This document shows, piece after piece, positions 58,080-64,000 of a stretch of DNA of 64,000 bases. Origin of the DNA: DASQJL01 sp036380835 (GTDB lineage: Bacteria > Eisenbacteria > RBG-16-71-46 > SZUA-252). The position numbers and the translations under genes were made by a program. Numbering within the stretch: the stretch's first letter is position 1; every line of letters starts with the position of its first letter. Under the pieces are notes generated by a model, which worked only from the letters and a program-made list of their open reading frames with translations, made no database searches and was not told the DNA's origin. Location of the stretch: NCBI GenBank assembly GCA_036380835.1, contig DASVDZ010000032.1, forward strand, positions 4,167-68,166. Reading direction: 5' to 3'.

Positions 58080-60551
58080 TCAACGGGCGATGAGCACCCT
58101 CCCCGTCTCGATCCCATCCGCCGTCTCGATCCGGAAGAAGTAGATCCCGGACGGGAGCGGGCGGCCCGCGTCGTCGCGCGCATCGAGCGGAACGTGGCGC
58201 GCGCCCGCCGAGGTCGCCGTCTCGAAGAGCGAGCGCACCAGGCGCCCGTTGAGATCGAACAGCCGGATTCGCGCGGGTCCGGGCTTCGCCGCGGTGAACG
58301 AAAGGTCCCCGCCGGAGCGAAGCGGGTTCGGCGTGACCTGCGCCGCCTGAGACGCGCCGTCGCCGAAGACCTCCACCGTGGCGGTCCCCACGAACGCGCC
58401 GCCGGTGACGAGCTGCCCCTCGACGGTCACCTCCACCTCGTTCTTCCCGGAAGGCAGCCCCGCGAAGAGCCTCCGCAGATCCTCCTTCGCGAAACAGACC
58501 GTGAGATCGGGAATCCCGTTCTTGTCCGCGTCCCCGCCGACCGCGCTCTTGTCCGACTCGGACGCGATAGAAGGGCCGCTCCCCGCCGGGTACCGGAGAA
58601 CGACGGATGAGAGCACCACCTGGTCGATCGAGAAGCAGCCCCCGGCGGGCTCCACCTCGGTGCACCAACGCGGCTTCTGCGATCCCAGGCGGATGGCCCG
58701 ATCCCCGCCGGTCTGGAAGAGCCGGGCGTCGCAGGCGGCCGCGATGTTGGCCGTCGTCGAGGCACTCCCGGTGAGTCCCTCGGGGTCGGTCACGACGAGC
58801 GTCACCGTGTAGAGGGCCGGGACCACGTACGTGTGGGCCGGCATCACGCCCGAGCCCGCGGTCTGGTCCCCGAAGTCCCATTGATAGGTGAGCGCCTCGC
58901 CCTCCGGGTCAGAAGACGCCGAGCCGTCGAACGTCAACGGCACGGCCACCAGACCGAAATACGGCCCGCCGGGGTTCGCGATCGGCGCGAGATCGCAGAC
59001 TCCCGCTTGGAGCACCGTGATGCCGGTCGAAGCCGACCCGGAGAGGGCATTGGAGGCGGTGAACGTCACGTTGTAGCTGCCTCCCGAGGCGAGATCCGGC
59101 GTCCAACTGAACGTGCCCGAGGTATGCGACGGGCCCGAGGTGAACGTCGCTCCGAGCGGGAGGGGCGAGGCGGTCAGCGAGTTGATGACGTCGCCGTCGG
59201 GATCGAAGGCGGTGACCGTGAACGTCAGGGGCGTGAGCGGACAGACGCTCTCGACCGACGGCGCGGTCACGACCGGCGGCCGATCCGGCCCGAGCCCCAC
59301 CGAGATGGCCGTCGTGGCGCTGCCGCTCAGGGAGGCTTCGTCGACCGCCGTGAAGGTCACGTAGTACGTGCCGCTCTGGGAGAAGGTCGGGGTCCAGTCG
59401 AAGGTCCCGGAGGTGTTGGTCGCGTTGGGCGTGAACGTCGCGAAGGCGGGAAGCGGCGCGGCCGTCAACGACGTGATGGCCAGGCCGTCCGGAGAGGACG
59501 CGAAGACGGTGAACCTGAGATCGACGTTCGTGACCCCGCTCGCCGTGGCGGGGGCGGTCACGACGGGAGGCTGGTCGCAGGCATTCAGGACGGCGATGCT
59601 CGTGGAGGCGGTTCCGGTGAGCGCATTCGCGGCCGTGAACGTCACCGTGTAGGACCCCGCCTGCGTGAAGCTTGGCGTCCAGCTGAACGTGCCGGACGTC
59701 TGGGCCGCGCTGGCGCTGAACGTGGCGCCCGTCGGAAGCGGCGAGGCGGTCAGGGAATTGATCGGATCGCCGTCCGGATCGGACGCCGAGACCGTGAACG
59801 CGAGCAGGACGGCTTCGCACGCGTTCTCCGTGGCCGGCGCGGTCACGGCGGGCGCGCGATCCGGATTCGTGGCGACGTTGATCTGCGTCACGGCCGAGCC
59901 GCTCAGCGCGTTGGAGGCCGTGAACGTGACGTTGTACGTGCCCCGCTGGGAGAAGCTCGGGGTCCAACTGAACGTCCCGGAGGTGTGGGCCACGTTCGCG
60001 GTGAAGGACGCTCCCGCGGGAAGCGGCGATGCCGTCAGCGAGAAGATCGCGTCTCCGTCAGGGTCGGATGCGGAAACCATGAAGGTGAGGAGGGCGTTCT
60101 CATTGACGTCCAGCTTGGCGGGCGCCTGGACGATCGGGGGCCGGTCGGTGGTGGCGTCGACGGAGATCGTCGTCGACGCCGTTCCGGATAGGGCGTTCGC
60201 CGCGGTGAACGTCACGGTATAGGAGCCGCCTTGGAGGATCGTCGGGGTCCAGGCGAGGGTGCCGGACGTGGCGGACGCGTTCGCCGTGAAGGTCGCCCCC
60301 GCGGGGAGCGGCGACGCCGCCAGGGACGTGATCGCGTCCCCATCCGGATCGGATGCCGCCACCGTGAACGCGAGGAGGGATCCGGCGAACACGGACTCCG
60401 ACGCGGGGGCCGTGACCACGGGCGCCTGATCGGCCGTCGCGGCGAGGGATCGTGCCGGGGCGGCCGAGAAGGAGAGGGCCAAGAGCGCCGGGAAGAGCAG
60501 GGCGAGCAACGTGGAGCGCACGGGAGAAGAGTCGCGCGGTAGTCGTCGCAT
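58080..60551 (-). CDS. Secreted protein with five Ig-like repeats, PKD domain and FlgD-like C-terminus
   Basis: 823 residues from the ATG at 60551, with GGAGG eight bases upstream. The signal peptide is RSTLLALLFPALLALSFSAAPARSLAA. Five repeats of about 95 residues start near 43, 137, 232, 327 and 423, each with PPVVTAP, FTV.ASDPDGD, SLTASPLP.GATF and TSGTFSWTP. A PKD domain follows (NPGGPYFGLVAVPLTFDGSAS, YQWDFGD, about 520-605). Then comes a module with DADKNGIPDLTVCFAKEDLRRLF (about 610-735), shared with the protein at 1805-3712, and a FlgD-like tail (VTPNPLRSGGDL, RIRLFDLNGRLVRSLF, GIYFFRIETADG). Likely surface-anchored adhesin. Confidence 0.85.
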   Translation of the reverse strand: MRRLPRDSSPVRSTLLALLFPALLALSFSAAPARSLAATADQAPVVTAPASESVFAGSLLAFTVAASDPDGDAITSLAASPLPAGATFTANASATSGTLAWTPTILQGGSYTVTFTAANALSGTASTTISVDATTDRPPIVQAPAKLDVNENALLTFMVSASDPDGDAIFSLTASPLPAGASFTANVAHTSGTFSWTPSFSQRGTYNVTFTASNALSGSAVTQINVATNPDRAPAVTAPATENACEAVLLAFTVSASDPDGDPINSLTASPLPTGATFSASAAQTSGTFSWTPSFTQAGSYTVTFTAANALTGTASTSIAVLNACDQPPVVTAPATASGVTNVDLRFTVFASSPDGLAITSLTAAPLPAFATFTPNATNTSGTFDWTPTFSQSGTYYVTFTAVDEASLSGSATTAISVGLGPDRPPVVTAPSVESVCPLTPLTFTVTAFDPDGDVINSLTASPLPLGATFTSGPSHTSGTFSWTPDLASGGSYNVTFTASNALSGSASTGITVLQAGVCDLAPIANPGGPYFGLVAVPLTFDGSASSDPEGEALTYQWDFGDQTAGSGVMPAHTYVVPALYTVTLVVTDPEGLTGSASTTANIAAACDARLFQTGGDRAIRLGSQKPRWCTEVEPAGGCFSIDQVVLSSVVLRYPAGSGPSIASESDKSAVGGDADKNGIPDLTVCFAKEDLRRLFAGLPSGKNEVEVTVEGQLVTGGAFVGTATVEVFGDGASQAAQVTPNPLRSGGDLSFTAAKPGPARIRLFDLNGRLVRSLFETATSAGARHVPLDARDDAGRPLPSGIYFFRIETADGIETGRVLIAR
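58990..60425 (-). repeat. Five tandem repeats of about 285 bp coding Ig-like domains
   Basis: The phrase encoding PPVVTAP or a variant recurs at about 59281, 59568, 59853, 60138 and 60423 (minus strand), giving units of 285-288 bases. All units keep SLTASPLP-type and TSGTFSWTP-type blocks, though the third-base pattern has drifted, so this is an older tandem duplication rather than a recent one. Confidence 0.75.
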
Positions 60552-60598
60552 GATACATGCCTCCGGGAGGGCGCGTCGGGGATGCCCGACCCGCCGAA

Positions 60599-60627
60599 AG
60601 GCTAACGCCGGGACGGCCCACCCGCAA
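60599..60627 (-). promoter_or_regulatory. Promoter of the Ig-repeat gene
   Basis: On the minus strand TTGCGG (60627-60622), 17 bases, TAGCCT (60604-60599). Transcription would start near 60592, leaving a leader of about 40 bases that contains the GGAGG of the gene. The form matches the tRNA promoters. Confidence 0.45.
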
Positions 60628-60632
60628 GGTCC

Positions 60633-62990
60633 ATGAAACGGCGTTTCCCGCGACCGCGCCGGGTGTACCCTTCGGCCATGGCACGGTGTACCGGATTTCG
60701 AACGCTTGCCATCTCGCTGGCCCCATTCGCCGCTTCGCTGCTCCTGCTCGGCGCCCGCCCCCCGGCATCGCAGGCCCGGGAAGACCCGTCCGGCGTGCTG
60801 ACGTTCGAGAGAGGCGGCACGGCCGGCACGCTGAGCGGATGGAACGGCGTGCCGCAGGGCTGGGCCGGGGCGCTCTTCCTCGACAGCACCGTGGTGCACG
60901 AGGGCCGCTACTCCGGACGGATCGAACGCGTCGCCGGGAGCCCTTCCGACTTTTCGGCCTTCGCGCTCGAAATCCCGGTCGATTTCCCGGGCGACACGCT
61001 CGAGCTGCGCGGCTGGATGAAGTACGAGGGGGTCGCCGGCTACGTGGGCCTCTGGCAGCGCCAGGACGGCGCGAACGGAACGCTGGCGTTCGACAACATG
61101 GAGGAGCGCGGCCTCAAGGGCACCGCGGGCTGGGCCGAGTATCGCGTCGCGCTGCCGCTCGCCCCGAAGGCCAAGAAGGTCTCGGTGGGGGCGTTGCTCG
61201 CGGGCGAGGGCAGGCTCTGGGTCGACGATCTCAGGTTGTACGTGGACGGCAAACCCCTCGCGGAGGCGCCGGCGTTGGTGCCCAAGCCGACGCCCCTCGA
61301 CACGGATCACGAGTTCGACGCGGGCTCCCGGGTCGAGATCGGCGCACTCACGCCCGCGCAGGTCGAGAACGTGGCGCTGCTCGGCAAGGTCTGGGGATTC
61401 CTCAAGTACCACCATCCGGCCGTCGTCGCGGGGAAGCGCCACTGGGACTACGACCTCTTCCGCGCGCTTCCCGCCGTGCTCGCCGCGCGCGATCGCGCCG
61501 CCGGGCAGAAGGCGCTCGCGGCGTGGGTCGAGCGGATCGGCGAGGCGCCGCCATGCGGCTCCTGCGTGGGGGCACCGAAGGGACGACCGATCCTGCCGCC
61601 GCTCGCGTGGCTCTCCGACCGGAAGCTCCTCGGCGCCGATCTGAGCCGGCGTCTTCTCGCGATCTACGCGCGACGCCCGAACGTGGACGAGCAGTTCTAC
61701 GTCGCCAAGGTGGACGGCATCGGGAATCCCGACTTCACCAACGAGCCGGACTACGCGAGCCTCAAGGAGCCGGACGCCGGCTATCGCCTGCTCTCGCTCT
61801 TTCGCTTCTGGAACATCATCGAGTACTGGTCCCCCTACCGCGACGTACTCGAGGAGGACTGGGACGGGGTGCTGCGCGAGTTCGTGCCGCGCCTGGCCGC
61901 GGCCAAGACCCGCGACGACTACGCCGCCGCCATGATGGCGCTGATCGCGCGCGCCCACGACACGCACGCCAATCTATGGGGCTCGCTCGACGTGCGGCCG
62001 CCCCGAGGCAGGGCGCAGGCCCCGGCGCGGGTGCGCTTCGTCGAGGGGCGGGCCGTGGTCACGGGCTACACGCACCCCACGCTCGGGCCCTCAAGCGGAC
62101 TTCGGCTCGGCGACGTGATCCGGGCGATCGACGGCGTCCCCGTGGACTCGCTCGTCGCGCGGTGGCGGCCCATGTACGCCGCGTCGAACGAGGCGGCGCG
62201 GCTCCGCGACATGGCGGGCTCGCTCACGCGCGGCCAGGCGGGCCCGATCCGTCTCTCGCTCGAGCGCGACGGCTCGACGCTGGACGTGGACGCGACACGG
62301 GTGCCGCTCGATTCGCTCGACGTGAAGAGCGGCTGGACGCACGATCTGCCGGGGCCCACGTGCCGGCGGCTGAGCGACGAGGTCGCCTACCTCAAGCTGT
62401 CGTCGGTCAAGACCGGCGAGGCGAGTGCCTACCTCCGCGACGCCGCCGGGGCCCGTTGCCTGGTCATCGACATCCGCAACTACCCGTCCGCGTTCATGGT
62501 GTTCGAGTTGGGGCAGCACCTCGTGAGCGCGCCCACACCGTTCGTCCGGTTCACGAGCGGAGACACCGAGAATCCGGGCGCGTTCGACTGGGGCCCGCCT
62601 CTCTCCTTGACGCCGGAGGAGCCACACTTCGACGGCGGGGTCGCGATTCTGGTGGACGAAGTCACCCAGAGTTCGGCCGAGTACACGACCATGGCGTTCC
62701 GCGCGCGGCCGGGAACCGTCGTGGTGGGGAGCACGACCGCCGGCGCCGACGGCAACGTGTCTCGCATTCCTCTTCCGGGCGGACTGCGCACGATGATCAG
62801 CGGCATCGGCGTGTTCTATCCCGACCATCGGCCGACCCAGCGCGTCGGGATCGTGCCCGACGTGGTCGTCCGCCCGACCATCGCCGGCGTCAAGGCGGGA
62901 CGGGACGAGGTGCTGGAGGCGGCCGTCGAGCGCGTGCTCGGGCGCCCGATGAGTGACGCGGAGCGCGCCGCGGCGACGGGGCAGCCATGA
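60633..62990 (+). CDS. Exported S41-family (tricorn/CtpA-like) serine peptidase
   Basis: 785 residues from the ATG at 60633, or 770 from ATG 60678, the latter with TACCCT (60666-60671) six bases before it as in a leaderless gene. A signal peptide precedes residue 50. About 50-210 is a jelly-roll carbohydrate-binding-like domain (LELRGWMKYEGVAGYVGLWQRQDG, LWVDDLRLYVDG). Then comes an alpha-helical region (VWGFLKYHHPAV..RHWDYDLFRALP), a PDZ domain (YTHPTLGPSSGLRLGDVIRAIDGVPVDSL) and the S41 core (DEVAYLKLSSV, DIRNYPSAFM) with the catalytic serine in DEVTQSSAEYT (about S680). The lysine/tetrad order is tricorn-like. The stop overlaps the following exoprotein by ATGA. Confidence 0.85.
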   Translation: MKRRFPRPRRVYPSAMARCTGFRTLAISLAPFAASLLLLGARPPASQAREDPSGVLTFERGGTAGTLSGWNGVPQGWAGALFLDSTVVHEGRYSGRIERVAGSPSDFSAFALEIPVDFPGDTLELRGWMKYEGVAGYVGLWQRQDGANGTLAFDNMEERGLKGTAGWAEYRVALPLAPKAKKVSVGALLAGEGRLWVDDLRLYVDGKPLAEAPALVPKPTPLDTDHEFDAGSRVEIGALTPAQVENVALLGKVWGFLKYHHPAVVAGKRHWDYDLFRALPAVLAARDRAAGQKALAAWVERIGEAPPCGSCVGAPKGRPILPPLAWLSDRKLLGADLSRRLLAIYARRPNVDEQFYVAKVDGIGNPDFTNEPDYASLKEPDAGYRLLSLFRFWNIIEYWSPYRDVLEEDWDGVLREFVPRLAAAKTRDDYAAAMMALIARAHDTHANLWGSLDVRPPRGRAQAPARVRFVEGRAVVTGYTHPTLGPSSGLRLGDVIRAIDGVPVDSLVARWRPMYAASNEAARLRDMAGSLTRGQAGPIRLSLERDGSTLDVDATRVPLDSLDVKSGWTHDLPGPTCRRLSDEVAYLKLSSVKTGEASAYLRDAAGARCLVIDIRNYPSAFMVFELGQHLVSAPTPFVRFTSGDTENPGAFDWGPPLSLTPEEPHFDGGVAILVDEVTQSSAEYTTMAFRARPGTVVVGSTTAGADGNVSRIPLPGGLRTMISGIGVFYPDHRPTQRVGIVPDVVVRPTIAGVKAGRDEVLEAAVERVLGRPMSDAERAAATGQP

Positions 62991-64000
62991 CGCGCCCGCG
63001 TGTCCTGGCCGCGAGCCTCCTGATCGCCACGGCGACGCTTGTGACGGCAACCGCCGACGGGCAGTACATGTTTCTCGATTTCGACGGCGACGGCATCTAC
63101 ACGCTGTCTGACGAATTCGGGGGATTCGGATACGCCGACTCGACCAAGATCGATCTCTATCTGGTCACGGACCGAAACCGGGATGGATCCACCCCGACGT
63201 GCGTGCCAGGTGTCGACTCCTATGCGGTGAACCTGTTCGCGCAGGACGCCCCCGTCACGTTCTCGAGCGTGACGAATCGAATGCCGGGCATGACCGCGCT
63301 CGCTCCCGTTTCGACCTACCCGTATGCGCTTGCCGCATCCTTCGGGGGGTCGAATATGTTTCCTCCCGGCAAGTACCGATTGATGAGCATGACCGTCGTC
63401 TTCGGCTCCGGCTGTCGCATTCTGGGGATCGTCTCATCGTCCTGCTTCTCCCCTCCCGGCCTCGTCACCTCGTTTGGATCCGATTGCCTGTCAAACCAGG
63501 TGGATTACACGCTTCGCCTCGGCGACGATTGGAACGACGGGCTCGGCACGACAGGGTGCACGGATATCACGCTCCATACCCCTACGGTCACAAGTCCCCC
63601 CGAGATCGCAGGGACCATCGGAGAGCCGATTCACTTCACGATATTGGTCGATGCCCCCGACTGCTATGTCTACTCCTTCAATGGCTACGGACTACCTCCG
63701 GGCGCCACGTTGGGCAGCCTGGGCCCCGTCGTGTACGGGAAGGCTGAAGCCGCGTTCGACTGGACCCCGACCTCGGGCCAGGCGGGCGTCTATCCGATCA
63801 CGTTCGAAGCGTCCAACCCGGATTGGTTCAACATGCGAGATCTTCGGGACACATGCGTCACGTCGATCACGGTGCGAGAGGGCAATCACTCCCCGGTGGC
63901 CGACCCGGGCGGCCCGTACTCGGGCCTCCAGGACGTACCGGTCCGCTTCGATGCGACGCGCTCCTCCGATCCGGACGGCGATCCGCTCGAATACGCGTGG
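62987..64000 (+). CDS. PKD-domain exoprotein, 5' part
   Basis: 338 residues are visible from the ATG at 62987; the frame is still open at the end of the window. The start overlaps the S41 stop (ATGA). The signal peptide is TRPRVLAASLLIATATLVTA, then FLDFDGDGIYTLSDEFGGFG, a calcium-loop-like start, and a beta-rich region with many cysteines (about 60-200). Residues about 205-300 resemble an Ig-like repeat (PPEIAGTIGEPIHFTI, FDWTPTSGQAGVYPITFEA), and a PKD domain opens at ADPGGPYSGLQDVPVRFDATRSSDPDGD. Codon use appears less GC-biased than the neighbours. A FlgD-like tail would be expected downstream. Confidence 0.85.
   Translation, partial: MTRPRVLAASLLIATATLVTATADGQYMFLDFDGDGIYTLSDEFGGFGYADSTKIDLYLVTDRNRDGSTPTCVPGVDSYAVNLFAQDAPVTFSSVTNRMPGMTALAPVSTYPYALAASFGGSNMFPPGKYRLMSMTVVFGSGCRILGIVSSSCFSPPGLVTSFGSDCLSNQVDYTLRLGDDWNDGLGTTGCTDITLHTPTVTSPPEIAGTIGEPIHFTILVDAPDCYVYSFNGYGLPPGATLGSLGPVVYGKAEAAFDWTPTSGQAGVYPITFEASNPDWFNMRDLRDTCVTSITVREGNHSPVADPGGPYSGLQDVPVRFDATRSSDPDGDPLEYAW

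Noticed and set aside
58990..60425. CRISPR-like array
   Set aside because: The 285-bp periodicity is coding and in frame, with no short identical repeats and spacers.

Overview
The window is a very GC-rich chromosomal stretch from a diderm bacterium. Lipid A acyltransferase, LapA/LapB, an outer-membrane-type barrel and a PEP-CTERM protein point to an outer membrane. Long Ig-repeat exoproteins that end in a FlgD-like/type-IX-like module (RLFDLNGRLVR..L) resemble those of uncultured FCB-neighbour lineages such as Candidatus Eisenbacteria. That placement is an inference; there is no 16S gene here. No insertion sequence, prophage, integrase or CRISPR array is visible, and no gap without a gene exceeds about 250 bases.

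Layout. 1-1.6 kb: two ABC-2 export permeases. 1.8-9.3 kb: an Ig-repeat exoprotein, a membrane protein, glutamate-semialdehyde dehydrogenase, a PEP-CTERM protein whose 3' end overlaps a divergent MurC-like ligase, tRNA-Ala and a small exported protein. 9.5-14 kb: an M16-fold protein with a ruined zinc site, then trpS-scpA-scpB-rluB. 14-20.6 kb: hisC-aroA-cmk/plsC fusion-ispH-rpsA, closed by a strong intrinsic terminator that lies inside the start of mtaB. 20.6-31.2 kb: mtaB-lapA-lapB-SPOR protein-mutS, then an S55 (SpoIVB-like) peptidase and a beta-propeller protein. 31.4-38 kb: a triple-GAF/degenerate GGDEF protein, an M24 peptidase, mutL, miaA and tRNA-Gly. 38-42.7 kb: DUF512 radical SAM protein-der-plsY-gpsA-MerR, then tRNA-Pro(GGG). 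42.9-46 kb: an LpxL-type acyltransferase, a glycosyltransferase, surE and pcm, then tRNA-Pro(CGG). 46.1-50.5 kb: acylphosphatase, a sigma-70 factor, MgtA-type ATPase and a small protein. 50.6-55.7 kb: a five-gene metabolic operon. 55.7-64 kb: a His-tailed EamA transporter, a metal-associated barrel protein, a second Ig-repeat exoprotein, an S41 peptidase and the start of a PKD-domain exoprotein.

The most interesting unit is the operon at 50596-55661. It joins an isocitrate/homoisocitrate-type dehydrogenase, an HMG-CoA-lyase-family enzyme, a class III CoA transferase and both subunits of a LeuCD/homoaconitase-family dehydratase. Together these enzymes could connect a 2-oxo acid plus acetyl-CoA to the one-carbon-longer 2-oxo acid through CoA thioesters, in either direction, without a LeuA-type synthase. 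The substrate is not readable from sequence.

Regulatory signals that can be read include four tRNA promoters of the form TTGnCn-17/18-TAnnnT (for two of them the -35 box contains the stop codon of the preceding gene), candidate leaderless promoters, and two genes whose best start has a good Shine-Dalgarno but a rare start codon (ATT for plsY, CTG for the propeller protein).
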